From assembly GCA_965203615.1 (NCBI GenBank), contig OZ241900.1:1054001-1118000 (forward strand): a stretch of DNA of 64,000 nucleotides, read 5' to 3'. Source of the DNA: VXNE01 sp965203615 (GTDB taxonomy: Bacteria; Pseudomonadota; Gammaproteobacteria; Pseudomonadales; Azotimanducaceae). The notes beneath the pieces are model-generated. The model saw only the letters and a program-made list of their open reading frames with translations. It was not told the origin of the DNA and did no database searches. Below are positions 35,366 to 43,021 of the stretch, piece by piece. A program made the position numbers and the translations under genes. Positions within the stretch are counted from its first letter, which is position 1; each line of letters begins with the position of its first letter.

Positions 35366-36532
35366 ATGCCCGGCTTCAGTGACCTCCGAAAACGGCTCGA
35401 TGTCCTGCGCGCCCGGAACATGTATAGGAGGCGCCGCAATGTCGGCAGCCGGCAGGGGCGCAAGATCCGGGTCGAAGGGCGCGAACTGCTGAACTTCTGC
35501 AGCAACGACTATCTCGGTCTCGCCGGCGATGCACGGATCGCGGAGGCGTTCAAGTCGGCCGCATCGCGCTGGGGGGTGGGGGCCGGGGCCTCGCACCTGG
35601 TCTGCGGCCACACCGAGGCGCACGAGGAACTGGAACAGGCGCTCGCCGAATTCACAGGGCGGCCCCGGGCGCTCGTTTATTCCAGCGGCTACGCCGCCAA
35701 TGTCGGCGTCATCAACGCACTCCTGTCCGTCGGCGACCTCGTCTGCGAAGACCGCCTGAACCACGCCTCGCTGCTGGATGGCGGATGGATCAGCCGCGCG
35801 CGTTTCGCCTGGTACGACCATCTGGACTGCGACGACCTGGACCGCCAACTCGACGGTGACGCGAACCGCAAGCTGATCGTCAGCGACGGCACGTTCAGCA
35901 TGGACGGTGACCGTTGCCGCCTGGACGATTTGATCGCCGTAGCCCGGCGACGGGACGCATGGGTCATGATCGATGACGCCCACGGCATGGGCATACATGG
36001 ACCGGAGGGGGTCGGTCTCGTAGATCCGGCCAGATACTCGGTGGACGATGTGCCGGTGCTGATCGGGACTCTTGGGAAGGCATTCGGCACATCCGGCGCT
36101 TTTGTCGCCGGCAGCGAAGCGCTCGTCGAGACGCTGATCCAGCGTTCGCGCAACTACATCTATACGACCGCGATGCCACCCGCTATCGCCGTCGCAACAC
36201 TCGCTAGTCTCGCCATAGCCCGGGCCGAGACTTGGCGGCGCGACCGGCTGGAAGCCCTCATTGGACGATTCCGGGACGGAGCGCTGCGCCGGGGATTCAC
36301 CCTGCCGCAGTCAGCATCTCCCATCCAGCCCCTGATCGTGGGCGATCCGCAGGCGGCGTTGGACATGAGCCGGGGCCTCGAGGAACGCGGCTGCCTTTGC
36401 ACCGCCATTCGCCCGCCCTCGGTCCCGGAAGGCACGTCGCGGCTGCGTATTACCTTCACCGCAGCGCACAGCGACGCAGACGTGGATTGCCTGCTTGGCG
36501 CGTTGGAAGACTCTCGCGAGGCGCATGGTTGA
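35366..36532 (+). CDS. bioF: 8-amino-7-oxononanoate synthase
   Basis: This PLP-dependent enzyme condenses pimeloyl-ACP/CoA with alanine in biotin synthesis. The 388 residues match BioF. LLNFCSNDYLGLAGD, the VCGHTEAHEELEQAL segment, MIDDAHGMGIHGPEG and the PLP-Lys region IGTLGKAFGTSGAFV are all present. No other biotin gene is adjacent; the gene stands alone within an accessory region of toxin-antitoxin loci. The start is the ATG before PGFSDLRKRL. Confidence 0.95.
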   Translation: MPGFSDLRKRLDVLRARNMYRRRRNVGSRQGRKIRVEGRELLNFCSNDYLGLAGDARIAEAFKSAASRWGVGAGASHLVCGHTEAHEELEQALAEFTGRPRALVYSSGYAANVGVINALLSVGDLVCEDRLNHASLLDGGWISRARFAWYDHLDCDDLDRQLDGDANRKLIVSDGTFSMDGDRCRLDDLIAVARRRDAWVMIDDAHGMGIHGPEGVGLVDPARYSVDDVPVLIGTLGKAFGTSGAFVAGSEALVETLIQRSRNYIYTTAMPPAIAVATLASLAIARAETWRRDRLEALIGRFRDGALRRGFTLPQSASPIQPLIVGDPQAALDMSRGLEERGCLCTAIRPPSVPEGTSRLRITFTAAHSDADVDCLLGALEDSREAHG

Positions 36533-36669
36533 GACATCGGCTCCCGACCGGCGCAGTCAAAGTACGCGCCGGACGCCGAATGGGCACACTTCTGCGTTCA
36601 CCTGATCCATGGGTTGCAAGCCTTGCCTGCCGCCGAGGAGCAAACCCTTCTTGTCGAGATCAACACACA

Positions 36670-36702
36670 TTACAATAGCGATTTACATAGGTTACGCTAT
36701 AG
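36670..36702 (+). promoter_or_regulatory. Three direct TTAC..TAG repeats upstream of mazEF
   Basis: TTACAATAG (36670-36678), TTACATAG (36683-36690) and TTACGCTATAG (36692-36702) lie in tandem just before the antitoxin ATG. The first contains a TACAAT -10-like hexamer. Ribbon-helix-helix antitoxins often bind such short repeats, so this is a likely autoregulatory site. Confidence 0.4.
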
Positions 36703-36704
36703 CT

Positions 36705-36953
36705 ATGAGAACCATTCAAATCACCATGGACGATAAACTCGTGGAGCGCGTCGACGAACGGGTCAAGCGACTCGGCGCGACTCGATCGGGATTCGTCCGG
36801 CGAGCACTGCGAGCAGCCCTCTTTCGCTACGAGGAGTCGGAAAAGGAAGAGCGCCATATAGCTGGTTATCGTCGGACGCCTCCCACGCGGCACGAGTTCG
36901 CCATTCCGGAGGAGGACCATGCGTGGGGTGATGACGCGTGGAAAGATGAATGA
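36705..36953 (+). CDS. Ribbon-helix-helix antitoxin of a MazEF module
   Basis: This 82-residue protein has an N-terminal ribbon-helix-helix (RTIQITMDDKLVERVDERVK, then ATRSGFVRRALRAAL) and an acidic Trp-rich tail (EEDHAWGDDAW) suited to wrap the toxin. Its TGA stop overlaps the toxin start. No clear ribosome site precedes the ATG. It should repress the promoter together with the toxin. Confidence 0.85.
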   Translation: MRTIQITMDDKLVERVDERVKRLGATRSGFVRRALRAALFRYEESEKEERHIAGYRRTPPTRHEFAIPEEDHAWGDDAWKDE

Positions 36954-37267
36954 TGCGGCGCGGCGAGATACGGTGGTACCGATTCGCTTCACCAGACAAG
37001 CGCAGGCCAGCGCTAGTCCTGACGCGAGATTCCGTTATCGACAGGCTGGGTGAAGTCACCGTCGCTCCCGTTACGACTACTATTCGCGCCATACCAAGCG
37101 AAGCGGTGTTGTCCATGGATGATGGAATGCCACGCGATTGCGCTGTGAACTGTGACCACTTGCAGACAGTCCCAAAGACGAGACTGGGTGCACTCTTGAC
37201 GACTCTTTCGAGGGAAAGGATGCTTCAGGTAACAGCGGCCATTCGCTTCGCGCTCGACTTGAGGTGA
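36950..37267 (+). CDS. MazF/PemK-type mRNA interferase toxin
   Basis: This 105-residue toxin starts RRGEIRWYRFASPDKRRPALVLTRD, the MazF SH3-like barrel with the conserved RPALVL strand. It continues with VTVAPVTTTIR, including the catalytic Thr area, and NCDHLQTVPKTRLG. It would cleave RNA at short sequences. The module looks intact: antitoxin first, overlapping start and stop. Two tandem ATGs (36950, 36953) are possible starts. Confidence 0.9.
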   Translation: MMRRGEIRWYRFASPDKRRPALVLTRDSVIDRLGEVTVAPVTTTIRAIPSEAVLSMDDGMPRDCAVNCDHLQTVPKTRLGALLTTLSRERMLQVTAAIRFALDLR

Positions 37268-37387
37268 TCGGAATCACCTCGTCCCGTACACGCTCAGTTT
37301 CAGGTGTCCGTCGAGGCAACGACACTTCGGCTTGAACTCACGTTGATTGGCGACATCCGTAACATCACCTCCGATGACCTGCTCGCC

Positions 37388-38344
37388 ATGACGATCCCTT
37401 CAGCCATTCGCTGGAAGGACGGCAGGCTGTGGCTGCTCGACCAGCGTAAGCTGCCGGAGGAAGTCGTCTACGAAGAACAGGCGAACGCCGAGATGGTGGC
37501 GGCGTCCATCGCCGACATGAAGGTTCGTGGCGCGCCCGCCATCGGCATCGCAGCCGCATACGGCATCGCACTTGCCGCCCGTTCCGGTCGTGATGTCGCG
37601 CAGGCGGCGGAACTGCTCGTTGCGGCGCGTCCGACCGCCGTCAACCTCGCCTGGGCGGTGGATCGCGTCATCCGGGCGAACGATGCCGTCGCCGAAGCCG
37701 AAGCCATTCACCGCGAGGACACGGAAATGTGCCGCGCGATCGGCGAGAACGGCCTGGACCTGATCGAGCCGGACGCGGTGGTCCTCACGCACTGCAACGC
37801 CGGCGCCCTCGCCGTCTCCGCCCTCGGCACCGCGACAGCGCCGCTGTACCTCGCGCATGAGGCCGGCGTACGTTTCAGGGTGTTCGTGGACGAGACACGG
37901 CCATTACTCCAGGGGGCACGGCTGACTGCATGGGAACTGGTCCGGACCGGTCTCGACGTCACTCTCATCTGCGACAGCATGGTCTCGCACCTGATGTCGG
38001 AGGGGACGATCGACAGCGTGATCGTGGGCGCCGACCGCGTCACGGCCAATGGCGATGTGGTGAACAAGATCGGCACGCGGGGCATCGCCATCGCCAGCCA
38101 TTACCACGGTGTTCCCTTCCACGTCGCCTTTCCTTCGTCGACCTTCGATCCGGATACGAAGACCGGCACCGATGTCGAAATAGAGCAACGCGACACCAGC
38201 GAGGTGACGGGGCCGATTCGGGTGGCGCGAGGCGTGCATGTCCGGAACCCCGCATTCGATGTGACCCCGGCGGAACTGGTCACAAGCTGGATTACGGATC
38301 GCGGCCGAATCGAGAACGCGCGCGATCTGGCGAAACTGGAGTGA
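37388..38344 (+). CDS. mtnA: S-methyl-5-thioribose-1-phosphate isomerase
   Basis: This methionine-salvage enzyme converts methylthioribose-1-phosphate to the ribulose form. From MTIPSAIRW the protein has 318 residues, slightly short. DMKVRGAPAIGIAAAYGIAL, THCNAGALAVSALGTA with the catalytic Cys, FVDETRPLLQGARLTAWEL and VIVGADRVTANGDVVNKIGT are the signatures of the aIF2B-like family. A GTG at 37304 would give 346 residues, but the extra N-terminus is not family-like. No other mtn gene is next to it. Confidence 0.93.
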   Translation: MTIPSAIRWKDGRLWLLDQRKLPEEVVYEEQANAEMVAASIADMKVRGAPAIGIAAAYGIALAARSGRDVAQAAELLVAARPTAVNLAWAVDRVIRANDAVAEAEAIHREDTEMCRAIGENGLDLIEPDAVVLTHCNAGALAVSALGTATAPLYLAHEAGVRFRVFVDETRPLLQGARLTAWELVRTGLDVTLICDSMVSHLMSEGTIDSVIVGADRVTANGDVVNKIGTRGIAIASHYHGVPFHVAFPSSTFDPDTKTGTDVEIEQRDTSEVTGPIRVARGVHVRNPAFDVTPAELVTSWITDRGRIENARDLAKLE

Positions 38345-38371
38345 TGACATGACCGAGTCGCTACGTGCGGC

Positions 38372-39040
38372 TCAGTCGTCGTCCCGTACCACCGGATAGC
38401 ACGGGGCGCCCCAGTCCTCTTCGGGATTGACGATCAACAGGTGAATCACGCGGGGGACCAGGTCGGCAAGGATCGCCGTGCCGTCCCGGACCTGATCGCG
38501 GTTCACGCTGCCGTGCCAGGTCGCGCCGCCGTGCATGAGTTGGTTGCGCAGCGTGTAGAGCCGGGCCAGGACGATCGCCAGGACCGTCGCTGTCTGACGC
38601 TTGTCGCCGAGCGCCCGGCGCGCCGCCGTCTTGGCCCCCTCGAAGCTCCTGCGCCAGCGGTCTTCGTCGACCTTGCCGTTCTGATAATCCCAGAAAGGCT
38701 GAAACACGAACCGGTTGTCGAGCAGGACACGAAACGGACCTGCGAACCTTGACCAGACCAGGTCGTAGAGCAGGTTGTCACTGTCGAGGTCGACCAGCCG
38801 CCTCAGAAAACGGTCCAGTACCGCCTGCTCGGGCGCCGCCGCTTCACGCTGTATCTCATCCGCATATGCCGCGTTGAGCGAAATCCAGAGGAACATGAAC
38901 CTGGCGTCGTCATCGTCGCGGCAGCGCTCCGCAGCTTCCAGCCAACTGAGCGCCCGGTGTACGCGCAAACCCAGATCTTCGGCGCCCTTCCCCCGTATCC
39001 GACGCGACCTCGCCTTCAGGCTGGCATGATCGAAAGTCAT
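38372..39040 (-). CDS. HEPN-domain-like hypothetical protein
   Basis: This 222-residue, largely helical protein contains RNQLMHGG near residues 165-172, matching the RNxxxH signature of HEPN ribonucleases. The first helices (FMFLWISLNAAYADEI) resemble Apea-like HEPN proteins. HEPN proteins often act in toxin-antitoxin or phage-defence settings, and mazEF and abiE loci lie close by. No partner nucleotidyltransferase is adjacent. The start has an AGGGA site eight bases upstream. RNase activity is inference. Confidence 0.6.
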   Translation of the reverse strand: MTFDHASLKARSRRIRGKGAEDLGLRVHRALSWLEAAERCRDDDDARFMFLWISLNAAYADEIQREAAAPEQAVLDRFLRRLVDLDSDNLLYDLVWSRFAGPFRVLLDNRFVFQPFWDYQNGKVDEDRWRRSFEGAKTAARRALGDKRQTATVLAIVLARLYTLRNQLMHGGATWHGSVNRDQVRDGTAILADLVPRVIHLLIVNPEEDWGAPCYPVVRDDD

Positions 39041-39153
39041 CGTGCCGTTCCCTTCGTTCGACGGTCGATGGTACACCCGAACCGGATAGCGATATTCCCA
39101 CGCACATTCGGGTTGTTGTCCGCTCCCCGGTTCGCGCAAGACCAATCATCATT

Positions 39154-40041
39154 GTGGCCTCGCGTCTCCTGCCGATTCGGAGGTTCACCGTGTCTCGCGC
39201 GCTCCATGTCGCTGTCGTCGTCCTGCTCGCCTTCCGGGTCGCAGCGGAAGAGGCGGCGAAAGAGATCGAAACGCCGCCGCTGTCACTCGCCAACGTCTAC
39301 GATGATGACGTCGACATCAAAGCGTATTGGGTCAGCGAGAAACTCGACGGAGTCCGGGCGTGGTGGGACGGCGAGTCTCTTTACTCACGCCAGGGCAACC
39401 GTTTCGACGCCCCCGCGACGTTCGTCCGAGGATTCCCCAGGGTCCTGCTCGACGGCGAACTCTGGATGGGACGAGGCACTTTCGACAGAGTGTCGGGCAT
39501 CGTCCGCCGAACGGCAGGTCGGGAGAACGCGTGGCGAGGCGTGCGTTTCATGGTTTTCGACCTGCCCGGAAATCCGGGAACCTTCGATGAACGCCTGGCC
39601 CGCCTGAAGGAATTGCTGGACACGGCAGGGACTTCGAGGATCGGCCTGGTAGAGCAGTTTCGGATCGACGATGAGGCCGAATTGATGGCCACGCTGAATA
39701 GGGTAGTGGCGGGCGGCGGCGAAGGCCTGATGTTGCGAAGGAGTGAATCGTACTATCGAAGGGGACGTTCCGACGACCTGCTAAAGCTCAAGCTGTACCA
39801 GGACGCCGAAGCGGTCGTGGTCGGCCACCTGCCCGGCAAGGGCAGACTCGCCGGGATGCTCGGCTCGCTTCTGGTCGAAATGCCCGACGGCCGCCGATTC
39901 AGACTCGGCACCGGATTCTCCGACGAGATGCGTCGCCAGCCGCCACCCGTTGGCGCCACGGTCACGTACAAGCACTACGGCAAGACCGGCAATGGCATAC
40001 CCCGGTTCGCCAGCTTCCTGAGGGTTCGGGACGACATTTGA
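39154..40041 (+). CDS. ATP-dependent DNA ligase, LigE type with signal peptide
   Basis: This is a minimal ligase of 295 residues. A hydrophobic segment (ALHVAVVVLLAFRVAAEE, residues about 16-33) looks like a signal peptide, as in periplasmic LigE. The adenylation motif is SEKLDGVRAWWDG with Lys63, followed by DGELWMGRG, FMVFDLPG, EGLMLRR and LLKLKLYQDAEAVVVGH. A short OB-fold completes it. LigE proteins are thought to seal nicks in extracellular or incoming DNA, with links to competence. It starts at GTG. Confidence 0.9.
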   Translation: MASRLLPIRRFTVSRALHVAVVVLLAFRVAAEEAAKEIETPPLSLANVYDDDVDIKAYWVSEKLDGVRAWWDGESLYSRQGNRFDAPATFVRGFPRVLLDGELWMGRGTFDRVSGIVRRTAGRENAWRGVRFMVFDLPGNPGTFDERLARLKELLDTAGTSRIGLVEQFRIDDEAELMATLNRVVAGGGEGLMLRRSESYYRRGRSDDLLKLKLYQDAEAVVVGHLPGKGRLAGMLGSLLVEMPDGRRFRLGTGFSDEMRRQPPPVGATVTYKHYGKTGNGIPRFASFLRVRDDI

Positions 40042-40087
40042 GGCCGGCCAGGCGGCTGCGCGCATATCGACACGACGTGTTCCCGAC

Positions 40088-40957
40088 TCAACCCCCGGCG
40101 CCCGTCTCCATTGGCGCGTCAGGATCGAGCGCCCATTCGGACAGGGAACCATCGTAGACCGCGACCCGCTCCTGGCCCGCCAGGACGCAAGCGAAGGCAT
40201 CGATGGTTGCCGCGATGCCGGCGCCGCAATACGTGATGACGCGATCCGCATCCAGCATCCCCGACGCCGCCAGGGCTTCGCGCATCTCGTCCGGCGCCTT
40301 GAACCGTCCTTCGGTCAGGAGTTCGCTGAACGGGAGATTGCCGCTGCCGGCGATGCGCCCCTGGCGGGCGTAGCTGGACCGCGTTTCGCCACGGTGCATC
40401 GCGGCGCCAAGCGAGTTCACCGTGCATACGGAGGGGTCGCCGATGGCGTCGGCCACCGCCTGCTTGTCCGCAAAAACCTCCGGGCGCGGACGCGCCTCGA
40501 AATCGCCGCGAGGAAAGCGCGGTACGGCCGTTTCCACGCGTCGGTCGCCGGCGCACCAGGCGCCGAAGCCACCGTCCAGCACCGACATCCGCTCATAGCC
40601 GAGGTAGTGAAGCAACCACCAGGCACGCGTCGACCACATCACGCTGCTGCTGCTGTAAAGCACGACGCGGCTGTTCATGTTGACGCCAAGGCTCCCGAAC
40701 AGTTCCTCCAGCACATCGGGCTCCGGCAGGGTGAATTCGAGTCCGCTGGTCGTATCGGCCGCGTCACCGGCCAGGTCGAGAAACTGCGCCGCCGGAATGT
40801 GTCCTCGATCAAAGGCCACCCGTCCCAACTCCCGCTCCATGCCGGGACCCTTGGGCTCCAGGTTGGCAGCGGTCTCGAAGAGGCGCAGATCGGGGTCCCC
40901 GAGAATGCGTTCGAGATCTTCGACGGAAATCAGGTAGTCGTTGCGAACCAGTTCCAT
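40088..40957 (-). CDS. Thiosulfate/3-mercaptopyruvate sulfurtransferase (double rhodanese)
   Basis: This 289-residue tandem rhodanese has an inactive N-terminal domain (FDRGHIPAAQFLDL) and a C-terminal domain with the active-site Cys in ITYCGAGIAATIDAF. The loop reads C-G-A-G-I, near the CG[S/T]GVT pattern of 3-mercaptopyruvate sulfurtransferases. It would transfer sulfane sulfur to cyanide or thiols. The ATG at 40957 is preferred over one 45 bases upstream because family homology begins there and GGGGA precedes it. Confidence 0.88.
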   Translation of the reverse strand: MELVRNDYLISVEDLERILGDPDLRLFETAANLEPKGPGMERELGRVAFDRGHIPAAQFLDLAGDAADTTSGLEFTLPEPDVLEELFGSLGVNMNSRVVLYSSSSVMWSTRAWWLLHYLGYERMSVLDGGFGAWCAGDRRVETAVPRFPRGDFEARPRPEVFADKQAVADAIGDPSVCTVNSLGAAMHRGETRSSYARQGRIAGSGNLPFSELLTEGRFKAPDEMREALAASGMLDADRVITYCGAGIAATIDAFACVLAGQERVAVYDGSLSEWALDPDAPMETGAGG

Positions 40958-41068
40958 ACCGATGTTCCCCGGTGCGGTTGCCAGCTCACCGAGTATAACC
41001 ATCCAACCGGCACTCCACGCCCGGCCACCGGGGTCTGCGCCTCTATTCCGCCTCCCGACACGTTGGCA

Positions 41069-41869
41069 TCACGCCAACAACTGCAGTGCGTTTTCTTTGG
41101 TTACCAGTTCGGCCTCGTCGAGTCGTTCGAGGAACGGCCTGACATCGGTCGCAGCGCGGTCCCAGTCCAAGGCTTCCAGTCGCTCCGAAAGCACGTGTCG
41201 CCACGTTCGCGCCGTCAATTCCTCGCCCCGCCAATCGGTTTGAAGTAGCGCTGCGTTCAGTAAGGCGAGGTTCGGAGACGGCCATTCCGGGTCGCTCAGA
41301 TACCAGATCAGGTCGTACAAATCCCTTCCCTTGGTGTACGGCCGTTGAATCACCGCGTGTAGTTTGCCCGCAAGGAGCGATGACCGATCATGGTGATAGA
41401 GCCGCAACGATTCGTGTCGCCGGACGAGGGCAATGGCCGTCTTCGCACCGCCAGGCGGGTGGGTGTCTACTTCGATCTTGACGGCGAGCGACTCCCGCAA
41501 ATGCGGAGACAGGCCGATATCGTACAGCACGCCCGGGAACCGGACGAAGGCGCTGTGCACGGCACGGTGTTGGCGAATCCGCAGGTCGACCTCATAGTGT
41601 TCCACTGACAGTTCGGCGCGAACGGCCCTCAGGTACCGCGGGAGGTCGTACCGCGAGGGATCGCCCTCCAGAGCGAAGTCGAGATCTTCGGAATAGCGCG
41701 GCAGGCTGTACAGGAATCGCAGGCAGGTTCCCCCTTGAAAGGCCAACGACGTCATGGCCCCTGCCCGCTGCAGCGCACCGAGAATCCGCGCCTGAAGGTA
41801 CTCGCGCGCGACATTTCGCCCGCGCTGCGGCTCGAGTCCTCCAACAAGCTGTCTCAGGTAGTCCTTCAT
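41069..41869 (-). CDS. abiEii: AbiEii/AbiGii-type nucleotidyltransferase toxin
   Basis: This 266-residue toxin of the type IV-like AbiE system has the nucleotidyltransferase motif GGTCLRFLYSLPRYSEDLDFAL (Gly46-Gly-Thr, Glu61-Asp-Leu-Asp-Phe). Later VKIEVDTHPP and KLHAVIQRPYTKGRDLYDLIW are AbiEii signatures. Family members block growth by adding nucleotides to tRNA during phage infection. The ATG overlaps the antitoxin stop (ATGA). Confidence 0.9.
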   Translation of the reverse strand: MKDYLRQLVGGLEPQRGRNVAREYLQARILGALQRAGAMTSLAFQGGTCLRFLYSLPRYSEDLDFALEGDPSRYDLPRYLRAVRAELSVEHYEVDLRIRQHRAVHSAFVRFPGVLYDIGLSPHLRESLAVKIEVDTHPPGGAKTAIALVRRHESLRLYHHDRSSLLAGKLHAVIQRPYTKGRDLYDLIWYLSDPEWPSPNLALLNAALLQTDWRGEELTARTWRHVLSERLEALDWDRAATDVRPFLERLDEAELVTKENALQLLA

Positions 41870-42501
41870 AACGCCTGATAACCCTCGCCATTGCTTGCAA
41901 TGCTGCAAATACGGCGAACGGCCCGAGTGATCTTCGGCGCGTCGCAGGCATCGGCGATCGATTCCAATCGGGCGCGGCACAACGCATCGTAGTTGAGGCG
42001 CAATTCCTCGAGGTAAGCGCCCTGGTCGCCGCCCGGCTGCAAATGAATCAGGTCAACCAATGCCTTCTCGGCAGTTGCCACGAATGCGCCCTGGTCACCA
42101 ACCAATTCGACGTATCGATAGCCGAACATCAATCCCGCCTTAAGATGGCGGAACGAAAACCGGCCGAGGGGCGTGCGGCGAAGCTCGGGTCGCCCCCCGC
42201 AAACACTGGTCACCTCTGCCACGTATTCGGGAATCGCATCCCAGAAAGCCAGAGCCGACAGACCGCTGACATAAGACCCCGGCCGGAGCCGGTTCGCGAC
42301 AAGAAAAGAGTGGGGCGTCTGCTTTCGCCAAGGCGGCGCGAGTGCATACAGTCCCCGGCGCAGTTGATGAATCTGTCCGGCTCCGGTCCATCGGGATAGC
42401 TGGCGCCGCAAATCTCCGGGATCGACGGTCCCGGCCAGCAATAGGCCGGTTTCGAACACCGGCTCGTCCGCGACGATTTCAACCAGTTCCTTAAATTTCA
42501 T
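41866..42501 (-). CDS. abiEi: AbiEi-type antitoxin
   Basis: This 211-residue antitoxin and repressor has an N-terminal winged helix (GTVDPGDLRRQLSRWTGAGQIHQLRRGLYAL) and a C-terminal AbiEi domain (SYVSGLSALAFWDAIPEYV, TAEKALVDLIHL). AbiEi binds inverted repeats at its own promoter, and one lies just upstream. No ribosome site precedes the ATG, so a short or leaderless 5' end is likely. It forms a coupled pair with abiEii. Confidence 0.9.
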   Translation of the reverse strand: MKFKELVEIVADEPVFETGLLLAGTVDPGDLRRQLSRWTGAGQIHQLRRGLYALAPPWRKQTPHSFLVANRLRPGSYVSGLSALAFWDAIPEYVAEVTSVCGGRPELRRTPLGRFSFRHLKAGLMFGYRYVELVGDQGAFVATAEKALVDLIHLQPGGDQGAYLEELRLNYDALCRARLESIADACDAPKITRAVRRICSIASNGEGYQAL

Positions 42502-42512
42502 TACAGTAAGTT

Positions 42513-42524
42513 ACCATATATGGT
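42513..42524. promoter_or_regulatory. 12-bp palindrome ACCATATATGGT, AbiEi operator candidate
   Basis: The perfect palindrome lies 11 bases before the abiEi ATG, and TTTACG upstream (minus strand) may serve as -35. AbiEi-family antitoxins repress through inverted repeats in this position. Confidence 0.5.
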
Positions 42525-42736
42525 GTTTTCATTGCGTAAATGTAGTCTACTTCACCTGATCGACCGTTGTGCATTGAGACCCCGCCAAGCCGTGCGAAAC
42601 GGGGCATCTGCCATGATCGTCGTGAGCGATCTTCGCCAACAATCGGCGAGATTCACGAATGACCCATGCATCGGCATGGGCTACGCAATACAAGCAACTA
42701 TTTGAAAATTAGCTATTTTTTCGAGAACGGGCACTC

Positions 42737-42751
42737 TGGCACGAGAGTTGC
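42737..42751 (+). promoter_or_regulatory. Sigma-54 promoter TGGCACGAGAGTTGC
   Basis: The site matches the -24/-12 consensus TGGCACG-N4-TTGC at every defined base, with GG and GC ten bases apart. Transcription would start near 42763, giving a leader of about 23 bases with AGGAA before the ATG at 42786. The upstream 200 bp have no gene and could hold enhancer-binding sites. Confidence 0.75.
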
Positions 42752-42785
42752 GTCTTAACCCGTCGACCAATCACAAGGAACATCC

Positions 42786-43004
42786 ATGTACGAACGCTCC
42801 GCGCTGATACGTATCTGCTGGTTCACCATGGCCCTTCTGTGCCTCGTCATTGGCCTTGTCGGCCTCATCTTGCCGATATTGCCCGGGATTCCGTTTCTCA
42901 TTCTGTGCGCGGTGTGCTTCGCGCAGGCGTTCAAGCGCGACCGCGTATTGGAGAGAAGCGGCCTCGACGAGTACAGACGCTGGCGCAGACGCCATTTGGC
43001 GTGA
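42786..43004 (+). CDS. Small DUF454 (YbaN-like) inner-membrane protein
   Basis: This 72-residue protein has two membrane segments; GLVGLILPILPGIPFLILCAVCFAQAFKR is the DUF454 pattern, and a basic tail RRWRRRHLA follows. DUF454 proteins are usually over 100 residues, so this is a short form. Function is unknown. It is preceded by a sigma-54 promoter and converges with the halogenase-like gene 18 bp away, at the edge of the RiPP locus. Confidence 0.75.
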   Translation: MYERSALIRICWFTMALLCLVIGLVGLILPILPGIPFLILCAVCFAQAFKRDRVLERSGLDEYRRWRRRHLA

Positions 43005-43021
43005 AACTGCGGAGACCTCGA

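Noticed and set aside
36533..36736. The bioF frame stays open for 67 codons after its stop and reads protein-like in places (ALPAAEEQTLLVEIN).
   Set aside because: BioF already has its full family length at 388 residues, the segment has no start of its own, and it turns AT-rich before mazE. Chance is the simpler explanation.
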